Part shown: piece by piece, positions 11,606-22,711 of the stretch
Numbering within the stretch: the first letter of the stretch is position 1
Layout: each line of letters begins with the position of its first letter
Assembly (NCBI GenBank): GCA_038380435.1
Contig: JAWZYU010000127.1
Coordinates: 537,501 to 601,500, forward strand
Direction of reading: 5' to 3'
Source: Ryuthela nishihirai
Lineage: Eukaryota; Arthropoda; Arachnida; Araneae; Heptathelidae
DNA: 64,000 bases
Translations under genes and position numbers: made by a program
The notes under the pieces: model-generated
Told to the model about the DNA's origin: nothing
Seen by the model: the letters and a program-made list of their open reading frames with translations, nothing else
Database searches by the model: none

Positions 11606-12408
11606 AGATATATTCAATTTAATCACCACAAATAATTACTGTACATAAAAATCTTATCATATTCGCTAGCCACTGAAAACCAGTAGAGTATCCTAAGTCA
11701 AAGAACAATCTGCATACATGAACTGCAACAATCTCCAATAACTATTAAAAATAGTATTCTAGATCGCTATACCTCCAGAGATCTATGTCTTAAAGTAAAT
11801 GAACAGCTTGATAAGAGGCTAAAATTATTGCCCACATTGCAACGTATATCTATGATATATGTCCGTTTACGTGAACAATGGGACCAGTCCAAATTTGTAA
11901 ATTTCTCATCAGTATGAATGACACAGAAAACATTAAGCTTGAACAAATATTATGTTGACATCACAATGTACGTCTTGAATCCAATAGCATGCCTTGCCTC
12001 AGGCTACTGATGACTCTACCATTATGCTGTTTCCATAATGATGTTGGTTGTCCATCAGTACTTAAATGTTAGATTTATGCTATACACGATTAGTTTTAGT
12101 CATTTTATGTTGCATATACCAGTATACATGTATAAATGTCAACCATCCAATAGCGGCCAATTATAAATATTTAAAAGAATCATTAAAACTTCCTAAAATC
12201 AATCGGCCAACGCAAAATCAACATTACAAGTTTATCTGCTCAACAAGATATTCAAAGAGCAGATATTCCAAGAGCAACACATTTCTCATGCCTTTCTTCG
12301 TGGCAGCATCTTTGACTTAAGATACTCTACTAGTGTTCAGTGGCTAGCGAACATGATTAGATTTTTATGTATGGTAATTATTCGTGGTGATAAAATTAAA
12401 GAATTTCA
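11606..12408. repeat. Inverted-repeat element, about 0.8 kb
   Basis: The left arm 11,606-11,703 is the inverted partner of 12,310-12,408; the phrases CGCTAGCCACTGAA and TTCAGTGGCTAGCG mark them. About 600 bp lie between. I found no transposase. The shape fits a non-autonomous DNA transposon, but I could not define a target-site duplication. Confidence 0.7.
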
Positions 12409-12933
12409 AAATGGACAAAAAAAATTTTACTAGGTTATTAAAAACTACAATTTTCAATACTTCTTAACATTCCTAACCTTCTTTTATAAACATCCCTATA
12501 TTGATAAGATTAAATTTGGTAGTTATGCAACTTCAGATTTATCACAGTCCTTACGTGATATCTAAATTAAGATGAAAGGTACCTCCATTAGTGCACTGAG
12601 TAATTACAGCATCACTTTTGAGTATCACAGCTATGTGAACAGAACAGTTGCCTATGTGGCACTTGGTGTGTCATTTAGCACGCACGCACACACAGGATAT
12701 ATCACTCTCCTCTGCAAGAACCACACTGCCACTGAAGCCTGCCAATGTAACCTACATCATAAAAAAAAATTTCAGTTGTTCATTCAATGCTGCACACACA
12801 AGCACAGTTCTCTTATTATTGTAACAGGTTAAAATACTAGATTTTACAACTAGGAAACAAACAGTTATCAATGTTTATGACATTGCACACAATACAATTG
12901 ATGAAATGTTAGCAAAATTAATTGTGATCACTG
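12409..12933. other. AT-rich DNA without a gene
   Basis: No named repeat or domain. An 86-codon frame at 12,572-12,832 has no recognisable features. Confidence 0.4.
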
Positions 12934-13064
12934 TTAATAGATTCTGAAAAAAATTCATCGCCGCCACGGCGGGAATCGAACCCGCATCTCTCCAGATTCA
13001 TGCCAGAGCGCACTACCATTGCACCACGCCGTGGCGGTGATGAATTTTTTTCAGAACCTATTAA
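12934..13064 (-). mobile_element. Palindromic element enclosing a tRNA-like fold
   Basis: The arms 12,934-12,970 and 13,028-13,064 are inverted repeats matching at 35 of 37 positions, and TTAA stands at both outer ends. Read on the minus strand, the 57-bp core with the inner arm ends looks like a tRNA. It has box A TGGTGCAATGG, a D arm with GTGC/GTGC pairing, an anticodon-like stem around GCATGAA, and a T arm GCGGG-TTCGATT-CCCGC (box B). The position before the anticodon-like triplet is C rather than U, so a working tRNA is doubtful. It may be a TTAA-targeting MITE that captured a tRNA-like sequence, or a foldback tRNA-derived repeat. Confidence 0.75.
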
Positions 13065-13222
13065 TTATTGTTTCTTAACAGGGAATACTGTGCATTCACT
13101 TTGGATTTCAAGTGATCACTGTCATAGCACTTATTAAAAACTGCAATAAAATTTTCACACCATTTTAATATTACAGATCTTATACAACTGTGTTAGCAGA
13201 AAGTCACTAGAAACAGCATTCT

Positions 13223-13350
13223 AGGTTGGGTTATTTTACCTCTGAACAGCAGTTTTTTTTTGCACACTATGGACTAAATGACCAGGTCACAAGGACCCAG
13301 AAGTCTCAGAAAAGGTTGGGTGAGGGGACCAGTTGTTACGAGACAGATGT
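13223..13350 (-). repeat. SINE-B tail fragment
   Basis: Tail end GGTTGGGTTATTTTACC through to GAGACAGATG. The rest of the SINE is absent and the sequence passes into the tandem repeat on its right. Confidence 0.88.
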
Positions 13351-14065
13351 TCAGAATGTTCGAAACCACAGTAAAGCTGAACACAAAAGGTTATACTTCA
13401 TTGGCAAAAATTAATTACAGTATTAGAAACAGTTCTACTCTACTTCAGCAACAGGTTAATCCAGGCCAGATGAAGGAATATATCATACACCACCACCTAA
13501 TAGCAGTAAGGAAGGGGACTAGTCAACTTATTTATATTTAAAGTTTCTTTCATTGAACTTTTTCAAACAGCTGTAAAGCTGAGCACAAAAAGTTATACTA
13601 CATTGACAGAAACTAATTCCGGTATTAGGAACAGTTTTACTGTTTCTCAGCAACAGGTTATTCCAGGGCCTAGTAACAGAATACATAAAAAACAATCAAA
13701 TGTTTTCAGTAAGGAAGGGGGTAGTAGTAAACCAATTTATATTTAAAGCAAGTTCTTACAAGAAAACTGTTTTAATCATCTGTAGTGTAGCGCAGCCGTC
13801 CCGTGGCCGAGTGGTTAGCACGCTTGGCTACTGATCTAAGGGACCTGGGTTCGAGCCCCGGATTTGGCATGGATGTGTGTGTCGTTTTTCTGCTGAGGTC
13901 CTGCCATCCTCTCAGATCTCTTACTATGGCATATAAACTGACAGGCTCCTGTCAGACCTCTGTGGCAAGCAGCTGCTTGAGGGGGTATTTATTTATTTTA
14001 TTTATAGTGTAGCGCAAAGGGTTTTACAGCATTGATGGGAAACAATACGAATTACTAAGGAGAAA
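13350..14065. repeat. Degenerate tandem repeat, unit about 200 bp
   Basis: Two units, about 13,360-13,543 and 13,568-13,748, share CAGTAAAGCTGAACACAAAA-type starts, CAGCAACAGGTTA middles and AGTAAGGAAGGGG ends. The start of a third unit continues after the SINE-A, at about 14,005. The array predates the SINE that splits it. Confidence 0.75.
13783..14016 (+). mobile_element. SINE-A, full length with 12-bp target duplication (type copy)
   Basis: The body 13,795-14,004 is flanked by the direct repeat TAGTGTAGCGCA at 13,783-13,794 and 14,005-14,016. The order is: box A TGGCCGAGTGG (13,804-13,814), box B GGTTCGAGCCC (13,848-13,858), a unique middle, a perfect CTGACAGG/CCTGTCAG hairpin (13,938-13,955), the palindrome AAGCAGCTGCTT (13,967-13,978), then an ATTT tail. 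The head resembles tRNA-Ser or tRNA-Leu but has no long variable arm. It is non-coding and would rely on Pol III transcription and the enzymes of a partner LINE. The duplication is direct evidence of retroposition. Confidence 0.96.
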
Positions 14066-14762
14066 ATAAACAATATTTAATATACCAATTATCTGTATGG
14101 TGTCCTTTTAAATATGGAGGATTAAAAAAAATAAAAACAAAGGCTGTTTAATCACAAAAACTAAACAAATGCAACCTAAGCTACACGTCAGGCATATCCA
14201 CATTTAAAAATTTATTTATAAAAAGTAATCGTTATTTTTACACCAATTACCGACAAACAGAAACATATTTCTCTAAAAGTAGAACTATATTTAAATCTTC
14301 CGGCATTACCTTAACTCTGAATTACATAAGCGAAACTATTTACGAACCGATGTGTTCCAACCAGTTACTTTAAACCCGAAAAGAATTTCAATTAACACAA
14401 TTAATAGTTAAAACTACATCCAAAATGGCAACTTTCTTTTCAACACCTAAACAAACTATTACGTCACTAAGTTGATATAAAATAACGTTGCCATTACTCT
14501 TCTTCATGTTCAAAATAAATAATTAATAAATGGATAAATAATTAATAAATGGTTACCATGACAATATGACGAGGATGTCGATAAAGTAAATTTTTCGACA
14601 TGTTCGTGTCATATTAGACTACTTCCATCCAGCTCTACTTTCAAATAGTTTAAAAAATATCACCTTTTTTCGTACTACATCCTACTCCACATTAACATGG
14701 TAACTTATGCTAATTTCAGTTGGTGTTATTACAAAATTACGTACATTTTACCATGCTACGTT
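14066..14762. other. AT-rich DNA without a gene
   Basis: No feature recognised apart from a short AATAATTAATAAATGG tandem phrase near 14,519-14,558. Confidence 0.5.
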
Positions 14763-15095
14763 GTTCCATTCGGTTCTTTTACCTATGACCGCCATTTTCA
14801 TGCACACAATGAGCTAAATGGCAGTCACGACGACACCGAAGGTTCATATAAGGATAGAGGTGAAAAGTAAATGCAACAGCCGTCCTGTAACCTACACACA
14901 AGACAATCCAGGATGTTCTTCAACATGCTCTAATTGTTTTATCACAGACCAGATACTTTATAAGCCCATCGGTGTTTCACACCAACAGTAGTGGTGCGAG
15001 GAGTTTCTAGATTGATAAATATCAACACTGGTTCGGGTGCGAATGAAAGCTGATACGAGCCTTGCGCTTGCGCGGTACTAACTAAGCCACCCCGC
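14763..15095 (-). repeat. SINE-B, strongly diverged
   Basis: The tail-end phrase (GTTC..TCTTTTACCTATGAC), the middle and a head resembling the complement of TGGCTTAGT at about 15,080 appear in SINE-B order. Many substitutions mark an old copy. Confidence 0.8.
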
Positions 15096-15982
15096 AACTA
15101 GCCGTAATACGTACACTGCTAAACAAACGCAAAGAAGCCAAAACAAAAAGACCGTTTACCAAACAGGAAAACTTTACTTCACCCATACTAAAAAGTTTTG
15201 TTTTCGATTAAAAAAAAAAATGTTTCTACACGAAACATTCATCTCAGGTAAACAGCGTTCTATCAAATTCTTCGAGTTCCCCCCTATCGTAAACAGTACA
15301 GTGTTTAGTATTCCTAAGAAATTCAAACGCCAAACGATTATGCAAGACGTCCCTCCGTCGCATACGACGTTAACCCTTTCACGACTAAGGGAAACATTTT
15401 TCCCATTTTAAAATTGGTGATTGTCGCATTTAATTATAACCTTATCTGCATTTTTTATACAGAATGTCAAAATAGAACGTATGCCGAACGCAATTATGTA
15501 AACGGGAACGTTTAGAAAACAAAAACAGAACTGTCAGGACGCATAATATATGTACTATCTGCAATGTCCATCGTTGCCTCACTACCAAAAGAAATTCCTT
15601 CGCAGAACATCATAATTAGCACATCATTTTGTATAGTAATTTTATTTCATAATTTTGTATTATTTTAGTTAACATTTTGTTATAATAAACCAATAAATAA
15701 AACACATTGCATAATAAGCCTAACTATAATTTGTGTTACCTTTATAGTCCATTGGAAAAATATTTCACATAAAATTTCAATAAACCTACACATAGTAATG
15801 TATTTTTCTTATGATTTTTATTTATTTTACATCTAAACAAACTAAAATAAACAGTTACATACTAATATTTACTCTTAGAAACCTTATGGTCCTGAAAGGG
15901 TTAAGCCATGTAATAAGAAACACGCGTCACATAGCTTTTGCACGAATCTCTAACGTACTCAATTGCTGATTACCCTTACAAA
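15096..15982. other. AT-rich DNA without a gene
   Basis: A 63-codon frame at 15,220-15,411 has no recognisable domain. No repeat family identified. Confidence 0.45.
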
Positions 15983-16350
15983 TGGGCGGGGGTGGCTCAG
16001 TCGGTAGCGCGCCAGGCTCGTAATCTGTAGTTCCCAGGTTAGAGTCCCAGCTGGGTCAGCGTTGAGATTTATCTCCGCAAAATTCCACGCCCTGCCCACG
16101 GTCAGTAGGGAACACCGATGGGCTTGGAAAGGCCGCCGTCCGTCTGACGGGACGTTAAGCCGTGGTCCCGTGTGCACGTTAAAGAACACGCTGGATGGCC
16201 TTGACGGGAGGCTACCATCTGTCTCCCAACACCTGTTCCAGTGGGTCCCCTCCCCCAACCTTTTCTGAGCCTTCGGGGTCCATGTGACCTGACCATTTAG
16301 CCCATGGTGTGCAAAAAAATGCCGCTCAGAGGTAGTAAAACAACCCAACC
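15983..16350 (+). repeat. SINE-B, full length
   Basis: Head with box A TGGCTCAGTCGG and box B-like GGTTAGAGTCCC, then the Nin-like block with GGGACGTTAAGCCGTGG and ACGTTAAAGAACACGC, then a tail ending GTAAAACAACCCAACC. ACCCTTA occurs at both flanks as a possible short target duplication. The 129-codon frame on the opposite strand is a reading of the SINE and is not a gene. Confidence 0.93.
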
Positions 16351-16810
16351 CTTAAAGAACAAACTCACCGCTACTAGCAAAAAGCGTACAATTCATTTCA
16401 ACGCTTATTATTAAGTTGCAAGCAGATAACAAAGATACTCGTTTCAAAGTGTGGAACTTATCTAAGTTGTTCTCTTAAGTCAGTAAGATTAACGGAAAAG
16501 AAATATGTATCACATTTATATTTTCTTAATAGTTTTGCGGTAATATTTCAGTTATCCATTCAACAATTTATCCCACAGAAATCACTGCAAAGTCAACCGT
16601 TAAATCTAACGCTTTACTGTTTAGTGAACAGAATAAGGTTATTACTTGAGTGAAATGGTGTAATCAGTGAAATATATCTACACACGGCAGAACCTTAAAT
16701 TACTTCAAATCATTCCTTCGAACCTACCCCTTTTCCATATATAACGCTTCATAAAAATAACGAATATTCATTAAAAACACGTAAAGATTAGAAAAATATG
16801 CTTATTACAA
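16351..16810. other. AT-rich DNA without a gene
   Basis: No feature recognised. Confidence 0.5.
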
Positions 16811-16990
16811 TATCCGTTGCCCAGTGGTTAGCGTGCTTAGCTGCAGAACCAAGGGACCAGTGTTGCAACCACTTCTAAAGATCGGATGTTTCGGTTGCTT
16901 TTATACCGACATGACGCCTTCAATTACGGCGTATAGCATAACAGCCTCTATGACAACCAGATGCATCAGTTCATATTTAAAATTTCTTTA
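16811..16990 (+). repeat. Old, degenerate SINE-A-like copy
   Basis: A head resembling CAGTGGTTAGCGTGCTTAGCT and a later stretch resembling ATGGCATATAAACTGACAGG and the 3' palindrome are spaced as in SINE-A. Box B is damaged (TGTTGCAACC). It could be an old copy or a related family. Confidence 0.5.
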
Positions 16991-17116
16991 TATTAATAAC
17001 CGCCAAACTATTTATTATTTATCGCTTAAAACAAGGGTCATTCGTGTTGTGCCTATTAACCCTTTTCGCCGGGAAACAGGATTTCTACTCTAACATATAC
17101 TATTTTAATTCTTCTT

Positions 17117-17882
17117 ACTAATACTTCAAATAAGTTGAACTCTAAAAAAAAAAATTCACATTTACCCTCACCCAAAAAAGTGCCCTAAATTTATATTCCA
17201 ACATACTATATGTGCTAATATTCAAATAGTGTTGATTAAAGTTTGGAAACATTAATGCATTAATACTACTTACGTACTTAATTAAATTCACACGTAGACA
17301 ATTATTGCTAAATGAAATAAATTCCTCTAGGTGGCGTTAATATGGTTTCTAATGAAATATTTGCTTCTTCCCGCCTTTCCCAACGGTTGTTCGTGTACCT
17401 CTTCTACGATTGGTCAAATATTTTACAATCGCACGTGCAGGTAGATAGCTTCGCACCTGTCGCCCTTAGTTACGATAGCAACCATGTATTCGCTTTGACT
17501 TCAGTGTCAAATTTTACTCTCAATTCATTTCTTCTTTTCCATAATATATTTTATTACGTATATTTAGAATAAAGTTCACAGACCACGTAAATTTTACCTA
17601 CACAAGAATCGAACTACAGTTAGCAACGTTTAATAGTAATATTATAATATTTCAGAAACGTTAATATTTAAAATATACGAATGCAATTTAATATCAAAGC
17701 CGGAAATTACATACCATTCCACTATAACGTTTCAGCTTAAATAACTGCGATTGATTAATTTTAATTATCAAACTTTACTGGTTTTATTCACAATCTGACA
17801 CCGTGGAGACATCCAATTCGAGAAATTAATTCATCGCGGAGATGATATCTGTTTCATAGCATTACAAATAGGAACTCAAAAC
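17117..17882 (+). repeat. Three-copy repeat block D, copy 1
   Basis: About 760 bp closely match 37,965-38,712 and 63,112-63,806, all in the same direction. The short open frame around 17,342-17,572 recurs in all three copies. It lacks a start in a shared context and has no domain I know, so I treat it as part of the repeat. A SINE-B directly follows. Confidence 0.88.
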
Positions 17883-17890
17883 ACAGAGAG

Positions 17891-18106
17891 GGGGGGAGGG
17901 GCTCAGTCGGTAACGCGCCAAGCTCGTAATCTTTAGTTCCCAGGTTTGAGACCCTGCTGGTTCAGATTTATCTCGGCAGAATTCCCCACTGTCAGTAGAG
18001 GACACCGATGGGCTTGGAAAACCGCCGTCCATCAGATGGCACTTTAAGCCTTTGGTCTGTGTGCAGGACAGCCATACCCTATACACGTTAAAGTATACCA
18101 TATACA
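17891..18106 (+). repeat. SINE-B, 3'-truncated
   Basis: Begins after a G-rich run following AACTCAAAACAC. The head and first half of the body are present. Homology stops just past the GTTAAAG motif at about 18,090, immediately before the copy of the U2 5' flank. Confidence 0.9.
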
Positions 18107-18374
18107 CGTATTCCTCTTAAATTATTAATAATTTTAATAATCAGAAATTCATAGACGATAATTCGCGCGTAAGAATCCAAAAGTCCGTAGGCGAAGTCGC
18201 GGTAAAGTTCTTAGCGTGTGCGTTAAATCAGTCTGTTCTCCTGAACGGTTAGTCGACTTTACCCGACACAGAGAGCGACATATTTTTTAAGCCTCCATTC
18301 CCACCCTCGAGAGAACAACACGGGCCCGGCTGCCCGTCTGTTGTTTCTGCGAGCCGCGTTACTTCCCTGCTTCA
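18107..18374. repeat. Copy of the U2 gene 5' flank, without U2
   Basis: This segment matches 54,706-54,900, the DNA just upstream of the U2 snRNA start on the minus strand. Homology begins only a few bases before the U2 start would occur, and U2 itself is absent, replaced on the left by a truncated SINE-B. The conserved phrase AATTCGCGCGTAAGAATCC would sit about 60-80 bp upstream of a U2 start, where an snRNA promoter element could lie; that role is inference. Confidence 0.8.
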
Positions 18375-19395
18375 CCATATTTTTTCGGAGAAAATAAAGG
18401 ACAAATCACAAATTGTTTCATAATGAAAAAAACAGCAGTTTGCATTTATTATAAAATATAAGCCTATAATAGCATTTTAAGCAATCATAATTTAGATATT
18501 TTTCACAAGAATGAACTTTTCTTAACCCTTTCAAGTGTCTAGCCTGAAAAACTGGTTTACATCCAGAGGCCAAATTTAACTTTAGAACTTTTTTCCCAAA
18601 TAATTAGTGAAAGGAATTATGGCATGTTATATGCCAAATTAATCAACATTTAAATCCGGATTTTTTCAAAATAAAACATTTTACAAAAAAGACCATATCT
18701 TTCATTTTAATAGGACTTTTTTAGTCATGTAGTAAAAAAAATGCATCTTGCAACACAAATAAAAATTTATAAAAAAAAAAAGAACTAATAGAAATGATTT
18801 CTAAATAAATAAAAAAAAATTCTTGTTTAAAGAAAACATTTCTACCATTTTTAATTTTTTTTCTCCATACTATAATTTGAGTAAAAGTCCAGGTTTTTTG
18901 CAGTCCAATAAATAAGTCGCATTTGGAATATTTTTAATACATGACTAATCAACAGAAATAGCTCATGTTTTATACCAAATTAAAAACTTTAATTCTTAAT
19001 TTTATTAAAGCAAAAAATTCGAACACTGTAGTAACATATTATTTTTAATAACAATTTTTACAGTGATATACCAAAAAAAAAAAGCTACACATTTCATAAT
19101 TACTTCCAATTTTAAAAAGTTGCAGTTATTTCTTAATTATCAGGAGACTTTTAAAACTTAAAGGAAAAATTTCTGTTGATAATAGTTAAAAAAATGTTTT
19201 TAAAAGATTCCTGTTTATCGGTGAAATATTTAAAAATTTCAACCCATCTACTGCGCGCCAATATTCAGTTTACTATTTTAATTCACGAAAACAAAAGAGG
19301 AAAAATCGCAATTTTAGAAGAAAAAAAAATCTAGAGGACAGATAGTGAAATAAAGGACTGTCCTCTTAAATAAAGGACGTACGGTCACTGTACAT
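18375..19395 (+). mobile_element. Possible DNA transposon copy, non-coding
   Basis: The AT-rich block starting CACCATATTTTTTCGG matches 55,100-55,557, and its first part also matches 42,832-43,052. The 42.8-kb copy starts GTACGGTGACCAT. The right end here, read inverted, gives GTACAGTGACCG. Short matching ends of this kind suggest terminal inverted repeats of a non-autonomous DNA transposon about 1 kb long. No transposase frame is present and I cannot assign a superfamily. Confidence 0.45.
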
Positions 19396-19402
19396 ATAAT
19401 AA

Positions 19403-19562
19403 AAAACATATCCCCTCAAGCAGCTGCTTGCCACAGAGGTCTGACAGGAGCCTGTCAGTTTATATCCCATAGTTGAAGGTCTGAGAGGATGGCAGGCCCT
19501 CAGCAGAAAAACGACACAAACAGACATGCCTTTACCCGGGTCTCGAACCCAGGTCCCTTAAA
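19403..19562 (-). repeat. SINE-A, head-truncated
   Basis: Minus-oriented tail, palindrome, hairpin, middle and box B are present. Homology ends after AGGTCCCTTAAATC, so box A is lost. Confidence 0.92.
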
Positions 19563-19646
19563 TCAAGACAAGTGTTCGAACCACATATACGGTATCATTA
19601 AAATATCCTCTTCCTACCTCCGTGACTTAAAAGACGGCTTATTTTT

Positions 19647-20060
19647 CTAAGCACAACTAATCTTCGATTCCCTAGAAGAAAACGTGAAAAACGTACGTTT
19701 GACTTCAACAGATTTCATTAACTGTATACTGTATGAAAGTATTCGTAATAATTCTTTGCTGACGTCTGAAAGTAACATTGTTGATTTAATTGTTTTCCGA
19801 CTTCGAAGGAAGCGACACCTCTCCATATCCGCAACAAAGTTTTCTCTCTTTAAGCTTCCTTTCTCACCATTTCTCGTACCTGATCGAAGCCAATTAGTAA
19901 ATATTATACGAACGAATATTAGCGAACATAACGTAGCAGTGGGGATCGCTATCAAATAACCAAGATAATCCAATAACGAAAACTTTCCCTGCCTAGACTC
20001 GTTAAAGGATAAAATATCCCTATACCGTGTAAGAGTTACGTATTGCCATAAGTAAGCCAA
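19647..20060 (-). other. Unassigned 137-codon open frame, doubtful
   Basis: This open frame starts with TTG, not ATG. An internal basic, leucine-rich segment has no domain or motif that I recognise. It lies between a truncated SINE-A and a duplicated repeat block, and I see no matching frame in the 57-kb copy of the surrounding region. An AT-rich frame of this length can arise by chance. An exon of an unknown gene is possible, but nothing in the sequence supports it. Confidence 0.12.
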
Positions 20061-21815
20061 CTGAAATACGTGTGCGCCTTAATAATATAATGAGAAAACA
20101 TCATATTATTACAATATAATGAATATAACAGAGATGACGTCAGCAACGCGGTTTCGGTTACTTTCCAGCACAATTTCTATAATGTGAAGACGAAAATCAT
20201 TTTCAGTGTCTCGTGAAAACAATACAACAAAACTATATTGTGAAATCACAATATAGTTATATATTCAGTTCAATACATGTTCCAAAACGTATTTTTTCTT
20301 GAGGTCACTCACAATACCTGTCTGATGGACGAAATAAAAGGTGACAACATTGGCATAATACCTTAGTAGCCAAATATCTTATTCGATATCATTTGCATTA
20401 GATATCTCTCACATCTGTACGACCTACGTGTAATATCGAATATAAAAACGTTGGTTGCCGTAATATATAAATGACGAACGCTGGAATATTTAACACACTA
20501 AAAAAAATAATATCAAACGCAAAGTTGACATGAAATTTCAAATCACGTTCCGATTTCAGTTTTACTCTTAATAATTAGTGTATTGCACCGGATAATTATT
20601 TTCCATCTTAGCATTTGTAAAATTATCTTATCGTTCTTAACTCTAAAAACGCAAATAACGTAGTTCAAAAAAGGGATATTTCCATGGCTACAATTAATGG
20701 GAACCCTATTTCGTGTCAACACAAATATTTCGTAGTCAATTCCTATTTATAGAAATATAATGGCAACTGTTTATTTCATCTCTCAATAAATACCCTACCA
20801 TTCACTCTAGAATGAAATATTTATTCACCATAAACGTAATTTTTAAACACTGCAAACGTACGGTAAAAGGGTTAAGGTGCGATGCCAATCCATTCCTATT
20901 TTTCTATCTTATTACACCACGACGTGCACATAAGTGTTAATTTTCATTTCTGGGCCAAAAGAATAATATTAATCTTGAGATTACTCGCAAAAACCAAATT
21001 TTTTACCGAAAATGACTTTTAAAAAACGGGAATTTTCAAAGCTTTAACGGTTCAACGTAAACGTATAAATGGTTGCTGCCTATGTAAAGCCCTTCCACAT
21101 CGCTGTACATCACTAAAAACTCACCCAAAATATATAAATCAAAAGAATGGTTACTTCCTCCGTGTATCGTACGAGGGTCAGAAAAAAAAATCCAGTGGAA
21201 CAACTCAAAAAAGCTTGCATTGCGAAACTCAAAGTATGCAACTTCCATCTTTTACTACGGCTTCACAATGTTTCTTCTATACTTCTCCGAAACTTTATAT
21301 AACCATTTTTCTTCTCTGTAGGTAGAAAAATAAAAATGCATCTTACGTATCAGAGATGATCGAAACATAATATAAAAATATACCTTAAATAGGAACATTG
21401 TTACGATTAAGAAAAGCATTTTTAAAACTTCAACGAGCCTGTAATATATTATGCAAAATCTACTGGCAACACAACGAAACAGTACTCCTGACGTCATCTC
21501 GGTGTTTTTGCTACTTTATTATTAAACCCGTATTCACAGCCAGCACTAATTTTAGGAGTTCACTTATTTCTCATTCTGCCACTCTATTTTAACTTACACT
21601 TTTATACGAGATAAGTAACATTTATATATTTAAAAATGTGTTTAAATTAATAAAAATCAAATCAATACTTAAAAGATTTTCATATCTATTTTTTCATATG
21701 CACTGCATTTTTTTTTAAAGGTTTATTTTTTTACACGGTTTTCTCGGGAATTGCTTGCATTGAATTAGATTATTCCTCTTGTTTATTAAGAAGGATTTAT
21801 TTATTTTTTTAATTT

Positions 21816-22012
21816 GAGTGGTTAGCGCGCTTGGCTACTGATCTAAGAGACCTGGGTTCGAGTCCCGGGTACGGCATGGCTGTTTTGTGTCGTTTTTCTG
21901 CTGAGGGCATGCCATCCTCTCAGACCTTCTACTGTGGCATATAAACTGACAGGCTCCTGTCACACCTCTGTGGTAAGCAGGTGCTTGAGGGGGTATTTAT
22001 TTATTTATTATT
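21816..22012 (+). repeat. SINE-A, box A edge damaged
   Basis: Starts at GAGTGGTTAGCGCGC; the first bases of the tRNA head are replaced by T-rich DNA. The rest is complete to the (ATTT)n tail. It is shared with the copy at 59,040 and inverted at 22,712. Confidence 0.94.
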
Positions 22013-22186
22013 AAATGTTGAGAAACATCCTGAAACAATTTTTAGAGAATATAATAGCAGGAATACGCTGTGATGCATACGAATAAACCTCTTTGTAAGC
22101 TGGATGCTTTTAAATGTAAACAGAATCAATTTGAATATCTGACTGGAAATACATAGAATAAAATGCATATGATATCATATAGCGCT

Positions 22187-22322
22187 CAGAGTTGGTAGTT
22201 TTACATGTGATCGGCATTTTTTTTGTAGACAATGGGCTAAACGGCCAGGTCACGAGGACCCCGAAGGCTCAGAGAAGGTTGGGGGAGGGGCCTCACTGGA
22301 ACAGCTGTTGGGAGACAGATGA
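22187..22322 (-). repeat. SINE-B tail fragment
   Basis: From GTTGGTAGTTTTACATG to GGAGACAGATGA. The same fragment is present at 59,427-59,562, so it was truncated before the block was duplicated. Confidence 0.88.
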
Positions 22323-22711
22323 CTTATTTGCAGAATGACTACAGACTAAACTTATCTGCAGAAATGACTCCTAAGTGTCGTTTCGAAGACTCCCGGAAAG
22401 ATCTTAATAACACAAATAACCATATCTAAACAACCAATGAAATCTATTTCAGTTGAAAACATAAGTTTTATATTCACTAGTAAATGTTACATTGTGAGTT
22501 TCACGATTAAAGAGAAAGGAAGAAAACAAACCTTATGCTAAATAATCGACGACACAACAATGCTTTTCGAATCGTTAAACCGGATACGCCTTTTGTTTCG
22601 TAATGTGCATTTCCGTCACGAATAAGGTTAATTAATTTAATTCCTTGAATCTAATTCCTGCTATTATATTCTCTAAAATTTGTTTCAGGATGTTTCTCAA
22701 CTTTTAATAAT

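Larger units (their letters stand above)
20125..22545 (+). repeat. Duplicated block E, copy 1
   Basis: Direct match over about 2.4 kb to 57,165-59,775, with small insertions and deletions. Shared landmarks include GATGACGTCAGCAACGCGG at the left, the SINE-A at 21.8 kb and the SINE-B fragment at 22.2 kb. The 57-kb copy carries an extra SINE-A that is missing here: the empty site ATAAGTAA is at 21,611-21,618. Together with the match at 18.1-18.9 kb, this suggests one original duplication of more than 4 kb. Confidence 0.9.

Noticed and set aside
13803..14012. Recurrent peptide starting MAEWLARL
   Set aside because: It is the translation of the SINE-A tRNA-like head and appears wherever SINE-A is intact; not a protein gene.
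15959..16348. 129-codon minus-strand frame and similar frames across SINE-B copies (24.4, 37.2, 43.4-43.9, 60.0-60.4 kb)
   Set aside because: They are readings through SINE-B. Related frames recur only where a SINE-B copy lies, they have no start context, and the same SINE reads open on both strands.
19647..20060. 137-codon frame as a host gene
   Set aside because: TTG start, no domain, AT-rich sequence, and no counterpart in the duplicated block. Listed only as doubtful.
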